A stretch of 64,000 nucleotides of DNA, from contig NC_063437.1 of assembly GCF_020379485.1 (NCBI RefSeq), positions 20,175,726 through 20,239,725 of the forward strand, given 5' to 3'. Origin of the DNA: Brassica napus. Taxonomy: Eukaryota; Streptophyta; Magnoliopsida; Brassicales; Brassicaceae. Made by a program: the position numbers and the translations under genes. This document shows positions 13,701-26,718 of this stretch, one piece after another. The notes under the pieces were generated by a model. That model saw only the letters and a list, made by a program, of their open reading frames with translations, ran no database searches and was not told the origin of the DNA. The first letter of the stretch is position 1. Each line of letters opens with the position of its first letter.

Positions 13701-16700
13701 TAGCCAACCGTCCTATTACGGTGAGTGTTACACTCATCTTCTTATGTGATGATGTATTATGGAACAAGTGAATATAAATTTATATATTCTGTTCTATAGG
13801 TTTTCCGCGATCTTCTTGAGTTCAAAAGTGACCGTAAGCCTATTCCTGTTGGGAAGGTTGAGCCTGCTTCCTCTATTGTTGAGCGGTTTTGTACAGGTGG
13901 AATGTCTCTTGGAGCAATCTCTAGAGAAACTCATGAGACCATTGCTATTGCAATGAACAGATTGGGAGGAAAGTCCAATTCAGGGGAAGGAGGCGAGGTA
14001 ATTCTTATCTATTTAAAGATTATATAAAAACGCAAAATTTACCACATTAGTTACTAACAAGTCACTGTCTATCTTTGAAGGATCCGATCCGTTGGAAGCC
14101 GCTAACAGATGTTGTTGATGGGTACTCTTCAACGCTGCCACACCTTAAAGGTCTTCGAAATGGAGATACAGCTACAAGTGCTATTAAGCAGGTACCAGAA
14201 GTCAACTTGACTAGTGGTTATTTTCATGTGTACAGTCTGGTGACCCTCAGGAAGTCATTTGGGAACTCTTTATTCCCTCCACTCAGATTCTTCATGATTT
14301 TCAAAGACCAAAATGACCTTGTGTCTTCTCATAGGTTGCTTCAGGGCGTTTTGGTGTCACTCCGACGTTTTTGGTTAATGCAGACCAGTTGGAAATCAAA
14401 GTTGCTCAAGGAGCGAAGCCAGGTGAAGGTGGCCAGCTTCCTGGGAAAAAAGTTAGCGCATATATTGCTAGACTTAGAAACTCTAAACCAGGAGTTCCGC
14501 TTATATCTCCACCTCCACATCATGATATTTATTCTATAGAGGATTTGGCACAGTTGATATTTGACCTTCATCAGGTACCTTTCTTCGACTGTAAATATTT
14601 GGCCAACTTTAAGAATCAGGGTTCCCTCTTAACAAAAATTAATACTCAGGTCAACCCCAAGGCGAAAGTGTCAGTCAAGCTTGTATCAGAAGTTGGAATA
14701 GGAACAGTTGCCTCAGGTGTAGCGAAGGCTAATGCTGATATCATACAGGTATGCACTTCTTTCAGAGTTTGTGAGAGATCTGAAATTAGAGAATATATTT
14801 ATCTATTCAGATTTTCGAATTCTTTAACCAACGTCTGCCAAAAAGACATGTAATTATTCCAGCAGTTTACTTTTAAAATGTACTCTCCGGGACCATGCTA
14901 AGGCTAGGTATTTAAACAGTATGAACTTGGCTTCAAGAACCACTTGTATCATGCCTTTTCTAGTTTTCACAGTGTATCTTTTTTTGTTAATACGAATCAC
15001 ATATGCTCAAATGTTCTTTGACTAGCAGACATAGTTATAAACTAATTTTGAAATTTATGATGCTTCTCTGTTTACAGATATCAGGGTATGATGGTGGAAC
15101 TGGAGCCAGCCCTATAAGTTCCATAAAGCATGCCGGTGGCCCATGGGAACTTGGACTAGCTGAAACCCAGCAGGTATAATCTTGCTGTGGAATGTTTTTT
15201 TAGTTTGCACTGGTAGCTGGAAACCGCAAGTCTTTTTATCAGCTCCAGTTTTCCACCCTCTCCCATATTAATTACTGGATGTCTATTTAAAGCTAAAGAT
15301 TAAATCTGTTGCAGACTCTCATTGGAAATGGACTCAGGGAACGAGTCATTATCAGGGTTGATGGAGGTTTCAAGAGTGGTGTTGACGTGTTGATTGCTGC
15401 AGCTATGGGTGCCGATGAGTATGGATTTGGTACTCTGGCAATGATTGCCACAGGATGTATTATGGCTCGAATTTGCCACACTAATAACTGCCCTGTTGGT
15501 GTTGCCAGTCAGGTAAACTGAAATTCTCTTCTTACACATTCATGTTTCTTTTTCAGTTTCATAACCAATTCCCACTTAATTTTCCCTAAACTTGATTACA
15601 GAGAGAGGAGCTGCGTGCACGGTTCCCTGGTCTACCTGGTGATCTTGTTAATTTCTTCTTGTATATTGCAGAGGAGGTAATCGTCAAGGAAATATCACTG
15701 ATACAGAAACTATCACCAATTTTTAATGCCTAACATTTCATCTTAATTTCGTAGGTGAGGGGCATATTAGCTCAGTTGGGATATGAAAAATTGGATGACA
15801 TAATTGGGCGGACAGATTTGCTAAAGCCTAGGGATATCTCGCTCGTGAAAACTCATCTTGACCTCAGTTATCTCTTATCTGTAAGTAGTCCGGAACTATG
15901 TTTACTGCTTTTGTGCTTACTCGCAAGTTGTATCGTTGTGTATAGCTGACTTTTTCTTCAAAATTATAGTCCGTTGGGCTGCCAAAACGTAGCAGTACTT
16001 CCATCAGGAAGCAGGAGGTTCACTCAAATGGTCCTGTCCTTGATGATACTCTCCTTCAGGATCCGGAGGTAACTAGTAGTGTCTTACTTATTGACTATTT
16101 AACTGAACGTTTCGTTATGTAGCTTGTATTTATGGCAACGGAGAGAAGACTATATTCTTACATTACAAGAGGATTTAATAATGCTTACTTTTTGATTGTT
16201 TCCCAGATAATGGATGCAATTGAGAATGAACAAACGATTCACAAAACCATGAGTATATACAATGTGGACCGTTCTGTTTGCGGTAGGATTTCAGGAGTAA
16301 TTGCGAAGAAATACGGAGACAGTGGTTTTGCTGGACAACTGAACCTAACGTAAGCTACGATACAGTTAACACAAAACAAACTTTGAGTATATATAATGAA
16401 AACTAACTTACATGATCCACTATGTACCCCTTATAGGTTCAATGGAAGTGCTGGCCAATCTTTCGCATGTTTTCTAAGTCCTGGAATGAATATACGTCTT
16501 GTAGGTGAAGCCAACGACTATGTGGGAAAGGTGTGTCTCAAAATCAATGTTTTTTTCTTTCTACATGGTCTCTTAATATAATATTTGCCTCAAGGGAATG
16601 GCCGGAGGTGAAGTTGTGATATTACCAGTGGAGTCGACTGGTTTTCTTCCTGAAGACGCAACTATTGTAGGAAACACTTGTCTGTATGGTGCAACCGGTG

Positions 16701-17381
16701 GTTTACTATTTGTAAGAGGCAAAGCGGGAGAGAGATTCGCGGTTAGAAACTCTCTAGCTCAAGCTGTCGTTGAAGGCACTGGAGATCACTGCTGTGAATA
16801 TATGACTGGTGGTTGTGTAGTTGTACTTGGAAAGTAAGTAAAAAACTCTCTTTTCTTCGACCACGAAACCAAAACCTAGAACTTAAAGAGTGTCTTAACC
16901 GCCTAATGTTTCTTGTCTGAAATTGCAGAGTCGGTCGAAATGTAGCTGCAGGTATGACAGGTGGATTGGCGTATATCCTTGACGAGGACAACACTCTCCT
17001 CCCTAAGGTGAACAAAGAGATAGTGAAGATCCAACGAGTGACTTCACAAGTGGGGCAAATACAGCTTAAGAGCCTGATCCAAGCTCATGTGGTAAGTCTC
17101 TTTTCTTTCTCTTCATACCCCTACCCGTTCAATCTTCCAACTGTTTCCATGTAAAATGATCTGAATATTCGGTTATATTTTCTGTTCTTGACATAAATAA
17201 ACAGGAGAAAACAGGAAGCAGTAAAGGAGCAACGATTGTGGAGGAATGGGAAAAGTATCTTTCAATGTTCTGGCAACTTGTGCCGCCGAGTGAAGAAGAC
17301 ACACCGGAAGCTAACTCCGACCACCTGGTGAAAACAACCACCGGAGAAGAAGAACAAGTGTCAAACACATTTGCAGTGTAG
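7799..17381 (+). CDS. GLU2: Ferredoxin-dependent glutamate synthase, chloroplast
   Basis: Thirty-two exons: 7799-8074, 8153-8465, 8754-9196, 9282-9413, 9641-9739, 9814-9884, 10002-10098, 10467-10559, 10630-10775, 10992-11151, 11296-11406, 11495-11710, 11843-12000, 12113-12242, 12400-12458, 12548-12653, 13237-13333, 13605-13720, 13800-13997, 14081-14191, 14335-14574, 14650-14748, 15078-15173, 15315-15512, 15602-15676, 15755-15880, 15970-16068, 16207-16349, 16437-16530, 16595-16833, 16929-17091, 17205-17381. These join in frame to 1,626 residues, the usual size. A Ser/Arg-rich transit peptide precedes Cys106 ([18 protein letters not shown]), the expected N-terminal catalytic Cys of the glutaminase domain. 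The FMN-binding synthase domain follows, with the 3Fe-4S cysteines spaced C-x5-C-x4-C ([17 protein letters not shown], about residues 1237-1248), then the C-terminal GXGXG beta-helix. It makes glutamate from glutamine and 2-oxoglutarate with reduced ferredoxin. GLU2 rather than GLU1 is chosen from the gene order. Confidence 0.97.
8484..8692. mobile_element. Stowaway-type MITE in GLU2 intron 2
   Basis: A 205-bp element with inverted ends CTCCCTCCGTT / AACGGAAGGAG, flanked by TA on both sides (8484-8485 and 8691-8692). It lies wholly in the second intron, 18 bp after the donor site. TA target duplication and the CTCCCTCCGT end are the hallmarks of Tc1/Mariner-derived Stowaway MITEs. Confidence 0.8.
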
Positions 17382-19494
17382 TAAACGCTTTCGTAAATGA
17401 TTGCAGTTTCTTCTTTGTACACGTGATGTCTCTCTTCGTTTGTGAGTTATTACATTACAACAGGTTCTCGGTTTGATTTAGACTGGATTCGGTTATCTTT
17501 CGGTTTACTTCGTCCGGTTTAATAATGAAAGAAAATCCAGCATGTTTGTGCTTTCGAATGCCATAGGGATAGTGAAAAAAGTCTGGTAAGGCGGTGGTTT
17601 AGTTAGCTGTCAGTGGTTGAATCAGTTTATCTGTCACTCGTGAATGTTTTACAACCGATGCTTTTCTTTGTCCTCATTAGAGGCAATGTGGGTCACAACA
17701 AGAAAGGTACGTGTGTGTCCGTTTGACAAAGAAACCTCAATTCAGATTTGATGTTTATTCCCACTTGTCTCAGCTCTCATGTGGTTAACGAAACAGAGAT
17801 ATAGCTGACATGTGTCAACGTGCGTGTCTTGACGACAAGTTTTAGTCGTCCCATGAACTTTTCCAATCTTTGAAACATCGAAAGTTCTTAAACACTTCGA
17901 AAGTTCATTTAAGCACCAACAAGAATTGGAATTGACACGTTCATTGCATCCTCACCGAAAGCAGTAGATGTCAGATTACTAATTTTACCAAAACAAGAAA
18001 AAAGATTAAAAGAAAAGAAATGGCAAAGAGAGTTTAAGTTCATTGTATTTTCGAGGGAATTCATTACGTCCTCTTCTGGCCTTAACGATGCATTGTATTT
18101 TCCCTTTTCCGTTTCAATTTGTTTTTTTTTCTTTTCATTTTTCTCTATAAATATCGTTAAATCTTTGCCGTTAATTTTGACTGTGTCGAAACGAATTAAA
18201 CTCAGCTATTTGTGATAATTAAAAAATTATCAAGAAAACAAGAACCTATTCTTTTATATAACCACCACACATTACATATCAAACTATAACTTCTTGATTG
18301 GAGAATAACCGTTGTACAAACGTTAACATCAACAAACTTTGGTCGAGGAGTGTGGCCTGGGCCGGCCTTTGAGTCAAACCTGAACAAACCTTGAGTGTGG
18401 CTTTGATTTTTAAACAAAAAACAGCTTTTAAACTTATAGCTATATTCCCATCGTATATTGGCAATTCCCTAATTTGAATTATATTTTCAACGAAACAAGT
18501 ATTCGAAATAATATGTAAATCATCCTTTTTTATTGCTTGTGTTTTTTTAGAAACTCCGTCTATGAATATGGACTAAACCGTTTGTTCTAAAATTTGAAGA
18601 ACATGAAATCTAAGAAACAAAAAATAGCTTGGAGCAGACCAAATTCGTCAACAAGCATTTAGATATTCATGAGTTGGTATTCAGCAATTAATGAAGAATG
18701 ACACTAAAAAGGTTACGTAGATTGAAGTTCATTTCACAGGACCCACCAAACTTCCCAATATAATGCATCATTTACGTATAAATGTCTCAAATAAAACAAA
18801 AGTTTAAAGACTGTTTCCGTGGATTATCGGAATTGATTCCACAATACCCGCCAAGATAAATGCAGCTTATTATGATTAACTTAAATCTATTTTTTGTTTA
18901 ATTTTTAATACTACTTTTAATTTAATTGACATAAAAGTTTCAAGACCTTTTAATTTTGAAGAGTCTTCCTATACTTAAAAAGTCTTCCATGCTTATTTAT
19001 AGAGACGGAATGGTTTTTTTTTTTTGGCTTGATATTTGGCTTCGTTTTATCGAATTAGTATTGAACAGAACATTGACCGTACGTCGGAGAATTCACTCAG
19101 AGTCTTTTTCCTATCGAGAATGAGTCGACTAAAAAATGAGCTCCCATTTTATTATGTTTTTACTGAGATTTTATGATGCATGTATACTTTTACTTTTGCT
19201 ATTGATAAAAGTGCATGTACTTCGATATCTAACAACTTTTGGAAATCCAAGCTCATGGTTAAGTTAAAACTTACAATGACCCGGACCAGAAGATCTAATT
19301 TGAAACCCCAAATGTAGAAAAAAAACACAAGAAAAATAAAAGAAGGGTTCTAAATAAGAGTTGAATGAAACTGCATACAATTTTCATAAAGAAGAAACCA
19401 AAACCCATTAAATGACGTCGACGACGCATTTTCCATGTGTGCATCAGTGCATGTGTAATCTGGATCAATCGACACATCGTCTAACTATCATACA
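17382..19494. other. Intergenic, GLU2 3' UTR to OSR2
   Basis: About 2.1 kb of AT-rich sequence. The first few hundred bases should hold the GLU2 3' UTR. ORFs here are short and show no recognisable protein. Nothing else supported. Confidence 0.6.
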
Positions 19495-19674
19495 TTACAT
19501 GTCTAGATACGTAGTGTCGAAGGAAGAAAGAGGAGGATGGTAGATGGCTAAGTGAATAAGCATTACCATCAGCACCACCGGAATTCCCATCAAAATCATC
19601 GGCGGAGGTGGAAGCGGCGGAAGAACGGCTGGAAGCACCGTCAAAAGTACTATCACCACTCCGACCATAAACAT
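19495..19674 (-). CDS. OSR2: ORGAN SIZE RELATED 2-like protein (OSR domain, 59 residues)
   Basis: A small minus-strand ORF of 59 codons. The middle reads VLLTVLPAVLPPLPPPPMIL, and it ends YHPPLSSFDTTYLDM. Two hydrophobic segments flank an LPPLPPPP turn, the signature of the ARGOS/OSR family that also fits the OSR1 protein at 25.2 kb. Family members are small endoplasmic reticulum membrane proteins that promote organ growth and dampen ethylene response. Arabidopsis has OSR2 beside OSR1, in the same order. An in-frame TAG lies three codons before the ATG. It could be a splice acceptor (TTTTTAG), so an upstream exon cannot be excluded. Confidence 0.8.
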   Translation of the reverse strand: MFMVGVVIVLLTVLPAVLPPLPPPPMILMGIPVVLMVMLIHLAIYHPPLSSFDTTYLDM

Positions 19675-20047
19675 TCCAATAACCTAAAAATTATGTGAAG
19701 CTTCTTTACTTCCTACAAAATTTTGGCTTTCAACGTTACTCCACATATGTTTGTATATATATATATATATATATATATGTCATGTAGATTTTTTTTCCAC
19801 TTAGATGTTTTTGTCCGTTTTGCTTTTTATGTGTGTGTGGGAGAGAAAGACGTTACAACTTACAGGTGAAGCTCATGCACTGAGGAGATACATTTTCCAA
19901 TTCAGTATTCACCCAATGACAATAAACACCCTTTTATTTTTTCATTTATATATTTATTTAAATTTCAGTTAATTAGATTTTATTTTAAAAGCACACTTAT
20001 TAGCGTTTTGAGACCCAGTAATCATCAAATTACCATTAAATTACTAG
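19675..20047 (-). promoter_or_regulatory. Upstream region of OSR2
   Basis: About 370 bp between OSR2 and a hAT-type element. It contains a (TA)n run at about 19757-19778. No gene seen. Confidence 0.4.
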
Positions 20048-20055
20048 GTTTGTTT

Positions 20056-20723
20056 TAGGGTTGGACAAAAAATCTGAACCTAAAGAACCAAACTGAATCC
20101 GACCCGAAAAAATAATACCGAACTCAAACCGAAATTGATTAAATATCCGAACGGGTTCAAAATTTTGATATTTAGAGAACCAGACCCAATCCGAACCAAA
20201 ATATTTTGGGCATCCGAATAAATCCGAATCAGATTTATATAGTTGAATATGTTAGCTAATTTTAGAGTTGACATTACAAAAATATCCAAAATGTATAAAA
20301 TATTTTGAAGTTGTCCACAATATTTACAAATATATACAAATGGTCAAAAGTAAATATCTAAATAGTTAAACAATATTCTAAATATCACAAATATTTAAGA
20401 TATATATTGATTCTCCATCTAAAAATTCAAGTCAAACCAATTTTTATGTTTAATTTAGGTATTTTGGCATATGTTGCTCACATTTATATGTTATATCTTA
20501 TTTTAAGTTTTAGATTTTGAGAAATTAAAGATATTTAGGAATTTTAAAATTTAAATTAATTTAAACGGGTTATTCAAACCCGAACCAACCCCGCCAAAAT
20601 CTGAACCGAATCTGAACCAAAATTTATAGATATCCGAATGGGGTTGCAATTTTAAACCTCGAAAACTCGAAACTACGATAAAACCATACTAAACTCAAAT
20701 GGGTACCCGAACATACATCTCTA
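20056..20723. mobile_element. Non-autonomous hAT-type element with CCGAA arrays, copy 1
   Basis: A 668-bp element flanked by a perfect 8-bp target duplication, GTTTGTTT (20048-20055 and 20724-20731). The ends read TAGGGTTGGACA on the left and TACATCTCTA on the right, so the inverted ends are degraded. Both ends are filled with CCGAA/CTGAA-type motifs read in the same direction. The core is AT-rich and codes for nothing. It lies about 380 bp upstream of the OSR2 start. Confidence 0.75.
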
Positions 20724-20731
20724 GTTTGTTT

Positions 20732-23454
20732 AACAGTATCTTTAATAAACAGAAAAAATCAATTTTAAGTATATATAAAAAAGAGAAACTGAAATAAAAG
20801 ATTCTACTACCAAATCATAAGAAACAAACTTAAAAAAGGACAGACGTTTGCCATGGGTAGCTACTAGCTAGGTGTTAGCGTGGCGGCTTTAATTAGTTGC
20901 CATTTATGTGCTTTTAGATGACTGAAACCGCAAGGAGGGTTGGTGAATTAGAGGAAAGAGTGTGTTCGATACTCTGAATCTAAATCAAGTCGTGCTAAGT
21001 GTATTTATTTCTTCTCATTCCATATACATTTAACCTAATTTATTGCGATTGTCCGTTTTCATGTTTATTAACAGCTAATTTAAATACTGTATATGATATT
21101 TCTGTTGTAGGCTTGTAGCATGCACGCCGGTTAATATATGCTATTTATATTAGACAACTTTACTATGTGTTTCCAAATTTTTGTTGTATATGCATATCAA
21201 ATTTTAAAGCTACTAATATATTTTCTACATTCGATGTTGTATAAGTTAATAATTTCCGTAAGTATCTATCAATTAATCCGCTTCATAAGACTAATATCTT
21301 CGTAAGTATCTATCAATTAATCCGCTTCACAAATACTAACGTTCAAAAGTTAATATTTTTCATGTGATTCTTCAAGGTGATGCGCTTCTTATTATACCTT
21401 TTATTAAATTGAATTATAGTAAGAAGTGCATTAACTTGAAGAGTCATGATCACATGAAATATATCTAAAGATTGTTGTTTTAAAATATAACAATTCAACA
21501 TTGAATAATAGTTTTTATAAATTAATTCAGATTATATTAAAATATTGATTGTTATAATTTAAGCATATGTTGATAAAATTAATACATATTTTATATATTA
21601 TTTTTTCTTATTTAAGTTTTAATTGATTTAAAATAAAATTATACAATTCATATCTTGAACTTAAATTTATGTTTTACTTTTAAAACAATGTGTATTAATT
21701 TAAGTCTAAAACATCAATTTTTTAAATACAAAAATAAAATCTAAAACAATAATGTTTTTAATAACGAGGGAATATTTCATAGAAGTATAACTGTATGTTT
21801 ATTTTATTTTTACATACGTGTGAAGTGAGTAAAAAGACACTATTTGAACTTGTAAAACAAATTTAGTAAGGATTTTTTTGCCAAATTTTTTATGATGCGG
21901 AGATGATAAATCTTCTCTTTTTTTTAATACTTCCATTAATATAAATCTTCTCATTTCTATCACGACCGTTTGAATTTGTGTAATCCAAAAGATTCATGCT
22001 TCAATGTTCGTGATTTGTATATATTTAATAGGATTTATTAGAAGAAAAAAAAGTCTAAATATGATCGTACTCAAATCCAACGGATGAAGTATTATCGATG
22101 GAGACTAGAAGGTACGTAGTGATGGGGTGGTACCGTAGTGGCGTCGATGGAATTATGTTTTATCTTAAAGTTCAAGAGATGGAGAGGCCATTGGTTGGAA
22201 CAGCTTAACTTATTAGAATTCTGGAGTTTCATCAAATGATGTTAGTTTATTATGAAGATGTTGTTAAACTATTATGTTGTTATATTATTGTTACGATAAC
22301 ACTTTTAACATAACAATTATTAATATTCTACCGTTTTCTCATAAGTTCATCCTTTTTCCTTTGTCACCAACATTTTTTTGTTCCAAATACCACTATATTT
22401 TCTGTTGATGGATTATATATGTATTTTTAGTAATATATGTTCAAATTATTTTCAAAAATAAATTCATTAATTATTTGTCGAACTTCGGAACCCATAGTCA
22501 AGTGTTATAAACATGTAACTTCCTCTTGGAACATTGGAGTTTGTTATCAAAACAAGCACATTCGGTGTCTAGGGATTATATGATGAATCACGTAATCATT
22601 ACTTAACGTCGTTTCACAATATGTCCGAACTTTTTTCCCCTTGGTTACGATTTTATCATCAAACACCTTTTTTAACGAGACAAAAAGAACAGAATTTCAA
22701 GACGTATGCATTCCTTTTCTTTTGTATGTATAGATGCAGTGGATCTGATTTTTGTGGACAAATTAACTTCATTCTCATATGCTTTTTGTTCTGGCGAAAG
22801 ATAGAGACTCGATAAGGCGAGGACCATTTAATCTTTAATAATTTATAATTCATATATTAATTTTGTTCTTTTTCTCTCTTGAATTCCGTCAAATCTCTTT
22901 TTGTTTTGTACATTGGCTCAACTCTCATCCACAGTATTTCCCTCGATAAAGTATGTCAGCTATCATATAATCATACCGTACTTCGCATGTTTGTTCAGTG
23001 AGCATATATATATATATATATGATTAATTTATCAATGTTTATATTCGTTAACTTTGTCAAAAAAAATTGTTAATTTCAATAAAATAAAGTCTTTGAATTT
23101 AACAGAACCAACAAACACTTTGCAATTAACTTTAAACTGTTTCTTTGTAACCCACTTGTTGGAAAAGTTTAAACGTAGTATGTGAATAGATGCATGCATG
23201 ATTGTTATGAAGTTAATCTATTCTTCTATTGAAATTTAACATAATGCTATTTACTTTTGTGTACATATCGAAAATTCGAAATTAGCATAATTCTTTGTGT
23301 TATACAACTTATATCATTAGACCGACGATAGTGCTCGTCCCCAACCTATTTTAATAATTAATACTAATAATTCATATACAGTAGTATTAATTTAGACAAT
23401 CATGAGTTTATGACTCTCTTTTACTCGCAGCCGCCGTGCCAACAAGTCAATATA
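20732..23454. other. Intergenic, AT-rich, no gene recognised
   Basis: About 2.7 kb of very AT-rich sequence. It holds one short tandem duplication (separate entry) and a short (TA)n at about 23003-23020. The two overlapping 64-codon ORFs near 22.6-22.85 kb lie on opposite strands and resemble no protein I know. Confidence 0.6.
21257..21329. repeat. Tandem duplication, 44-bp period
   Basis: CGTAAGTATCTATCAATTAA followed by TCCGCTTCA occurs at 21257 and again at 21301. Confidence 0.85.
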
Positions 23455-23688
23455 ACCAAGTTGCTTTGGTCTAGTGGTATAGGAACTCCAGCTGGAGTGC
23501 CTGCCCCTGGGTTCGAGCCTTGGCCACTGCGGAATTTACATATGGGCTGCAGCATCCGAGACCGAAGACCGTTACACGGTGAGCCACATGGTGACGCCTG
23601 GCAGCGTCCTTGCTCACTTCGGTCTCTAGTCTGGACCACCTCGGTGGGGCCAGGATACTCGGTTAGCAAAAAAAAAAAAAAAAAAAAA
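23455..23688 (+). mobile_element. tRNA-derived SINE
   Basis: A Pol III internal promoter is visible: A box TGGTCTAGTGG (23467-23477) and B box GGTTCGAGCC (23510-23519). A tRNA-unrelated body follows, ending in a run of about 20 A (to 23688). Length is about 230 bp. This layout is that of plant SINEs. I could not find a clean target duplication, so the 5' border is approximate. The ORFs on both strands across it are by-products. Confidence 0.85.
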
Positions 23689-25174
23689 CATTCACCCATT
23701 GTTTTGCATTAAATACGTCGTTAATTTGGACGAGTCTTTAGATAACCACCTAGCTAGCCAGTATCAAAGACAATTCTAAACAGATTTTTGGGTATGTGTG
23801 TAATGTATTCTTGATCTTTATAAACATTACAGTTTAGCTTTCTAAAATGTTTCATACAGATTTGTAGCACTCATCTACTAGATATTGTAGAAAAAAAGAA
23901 TGAGCGTTATTCTATCAAAAAGAGAACAATCATATGCATTTTCAAAGAGAAAGATGTAAAAACATAAACGTAAACTTAAAGAAAGATAGCAATAAAACCC
24001 GAAATCACTTTTGACCATGTTAAGAGAAGTAATGGTGTATCATGGACTAATGAACAGATGGCACAGTCTGTCTTCCGGACATGAAAGGACGATTCCCATT
24101 TTTCCAATGTACTAATTAACAAGTGAGGTCCACACCAAAAACCTTTACAAAATAAATAACTTTATTTTTCGCAGACTATGTTTGTAGATAAGCAAACAGG
24201 TATATGAAAAATGTATTTATAATAAACAAGTATATTGGTTCATGAACAGATAAATAGAAATAAATAAATTTTCATGAACAATGTTTTTGAAACCAAGCCG
24301 TTGTGTTGCAATGAATCACGCCGTAACTTACATTTTAACCTGGTAATTTCAAGTACGTGTTACAAAAAAAAACCTGGTAATTTCAAAATATCCATCATGT
24401 TATCATCATCATCTGTAACCTTGTAATTTCAAAATGTCCCCTTGTATGGAGGTGCAAAAGAAATAGGAATAAAATATAATTAAAAACTTACATTTAACCG
24501 ATATAATCTGATATTTCAGATCCTAATATTAAATCTAGCATTCAACTATTCAACTCCTCTCGTTGGCATCTTTTGGTTCTTTATAGGAGTAGTTCAAATG
24601 CTTATAGTTTAACGACCATGGCTTGACCATTTTGGTTTAATTAGCTTATATAATTATAATAAATATCTTGATACGTTTGTATGACTTTGAATCCGAGCTA
24701 AAGCTAACCCGAACACCGACTTGCATACAGCACTTGGCAACTTACAAATTTCAAATAATTAATTTCTCAAGAAAGTGTTGTGATAACAAAAATGGGAATG
24801 AACGTTGAGTAAAGAAAAAGAAGGAAATAGCTAAAAAAAAACATATACATGCACATACGTATATAACAAGAAGCCTTCTATATAAATTTCAAAAATATTC
24901 TTCTACAATTCATTTTTGGCGCAGATAAACAAGATTCCTCTACAAAACAAGAAAGAACAAGAAAAATGAAAATAAACGAAAAGTAATTAAAAGCTAGAAT
25001 TACAAGAAACATTTAAAAGAAACTCGAAGATCTTATCTCTTTTTATGTCATCCGAAGAACTATCTATCACATGAGATGATCTTGCGTGCACAAACTAAAA
25101 GCCCTTAATTAATCTGCTCCTTACATATTAGTGTAACGCATATTTATGTACGGACGGTATGCAAGTCGGCGACA
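23689..25174. other. Intergenic, SINE to OSR1
   Basis: AT-rich, presumably including the OSR1 3' UTR near its right end. It contains the micro-insertion at 24337-24386 and, just after it, an older imperfect duplication (TGGTAATTTCAAAATATCC near 24375 and TTGTAATTTCAAAATGTCC near 24421). No gene seen. Confidence 0.6.
24337..24386 (+). repeat. A-tailed micro-insertion with target duplication
   Basis: A perfect 16-bp repeat, AACCTGGTAATTTCAA, at 24337-24352 and 24371-24386. It flanks the 18-bp insert GTACGTGTTACAAAAAAA. Confidence 0.75.
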
Positions 25175-25441
25175 TCAGGGGTAGAGAGATTCTACGGCGA
25201 GGCTAGGCTCATTAGATGGAGAAAAGGCCAAAAAGATGAGGAGAATCATGAGGATGAGAGGGAGAAGGAGGAACGTCGCCGGAGGCGGTGGAAGCGGCGG
25301 AAGGAACGGTGGTAGAATCAGAAGAGACAGAGAGACAAATAGAAGAACTGCGATGGATCTGGCCGTGATAAATGAACTTCCGGTTAAACCCATTGGCTTG
25401 GGTGTGACATCAAATCTCAGCCGTTGATCATGTACCCTCAT
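25175..25441 (-). CDS. OSR1: ORGAN SIZE RELATED 1 protein (OSR domain)
   Basis: Intronless, 88 residues. A polar N-terminus (MRVHDQRLRF, 1-30) is followed by two hydrophobic segments (about 28-44 and 56-73) around the Pro-rich turn LPPFLPPLPPPP (43-54). This is the OSR domain of ARGOS, ARL and OSR proteins. Family members sit in the endoplasmic reticulum membrane and increase organ size through cell number or cell expansion. The Arabidopsis gene next to bHLH100 has the same size and ends. Start chosen as the only in-frame ATG giving the family N-terminus. Confidence 0.93.
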   Translation of the reverse strand: MRVHDQRLRFDVTPKPMGLTGSSFITARSIAVLLFVSLSLLILPPFLPPLPPPPATFLLLPLILMILLIFLAFSPSNEPSLAVESLYP

Positions 25442-26415
25442 TTTCCATTAATATTCAAAGTATCAAACAATTTTTTAACATGTCTTGGGTAGTTAGATCT
25501 TCTGCTTATGTCTCCCGCTGTACTTATATAGGGGAAATTGGGAAAGTTAGAAAATCTGTCTAAATAAATAAAAAAATATAAATATGCGTGGATACGTGTA
25601 GTATATCTTTTACACCTAAAAATGTACATTTGTTTCCATAATTACTATCTACACATTATTTACCAAAATATTTTTTTATTGAATGGTTTTGGTATTATTT
25701 TTGTGAATTTATTATAGATATATATGTTGTATATACTTTTAATATTAGCCAATTTTTAGAAGGTTAATAAATTGACCCTATCCAAGTAAATAAAATGCGG
25801 TTTCTCATGAAAAAGTAATTACAATAAATAATTAATATATAACCCAAGTAAATAAAATGCATGTCAAGAAACGTTCAAAAAGGAGTAATTCCAAAGAGCC
25901 GGTTGTGAGGTCACAGCTGTGATATGTCCTGATTCAAGTAATCAACTCTTTTCACTCTCTTGCCTTGTTTTGACTCTCTTTCGTGTTTGTTGCTTCAACC
26001 ATAATTGAAAACTTCTTCTGTCTCTATTATTAGGTGTTCTTTAACTTTAATTTACCGTTTTAGGTTTATATATCTATGTTCAGAGAAAATTATCAGCAAA
26101 TATCCAATTAATTAATCAAAGTTTTTTTCTATTTAATCTAAATTATCTAATGATATATATTTGCATCAAGTAGAAAAAAAGCTAAGGCAATTTTTTTACA
26201 TAGATGCATTAACATCCCAAGCTTTAGATAAATGTGTTATAGGGTGAGTTGACGGCGACCGGAGGCTGATGTACTTCTCTGTACATTGTTTTTGCAGTTC
26301 CCAAGGAGGTCCTTTTGGTCTAATTTCTACCTTCTTGTCTTTTTGAGAAAATCACAACCTTACCTAAAAAACAACACAGAATTATACTGTACATAATAAA
26401 ACAATATAGACTTCA

Positions 26416-26460
26416 TTAACATGATGTCACAAAGTGAAAGGCTTTTAACATGATGTCACA
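26416..26460. repeat. 16-bp duplication around a 13-bp insert without an A tail
   Basis: TTAACATGATGTCACA occurs at 26416-26431 and 26445-26460, with AAGTGAAAGGCTT between. It has the geometry of the A-tailed micro-insertions but no A run on either strand, so it may be a break-repair filler duplication instead. Confidence 0.6.
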
Positions 26461-26542
26461 GATTTAAAACATAGATTTCATCGTTCTCGTTGTCCCCAGT
26501 CACAATACTTGATGAGTTAATAACCATTATAATTCATGTTAT

Positions 26543-26585
26543 ATGTAATCTTTGTATCAGTAACAAAAAAATGTAATCTTTGTAT
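26543..26585 (+). repeat. A-tailed micro-insertion with target duplication
   Basis: A perfect 15-bp repeat, ATGTAATCTTTGTAT, at 26543-26557 and 26571-26585. It flanks CAGTAACAAAAAA. Confidence 0.75.
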
Positions 26586-26718
26586 ATTTAATGTCTTTTA
26601 TGTAATTCTCAGTTCGATTTGATTGAGTTCCACTCTGAAAGTTTAAGTGGAGGTACGAGTGTATGACCATTAGCCTAAATGAAAAGAAAGAGCATAAACG
26701 TACCACATTTTCTTTTTG

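Noticed and set aside
23410..23712. 100-codon plus-strand ORF and its antisense partner
   Set aside because: Both cross the SINE, including its A and B boxes and poly(A) run, which translates as poly-Lys or poly-Phe.
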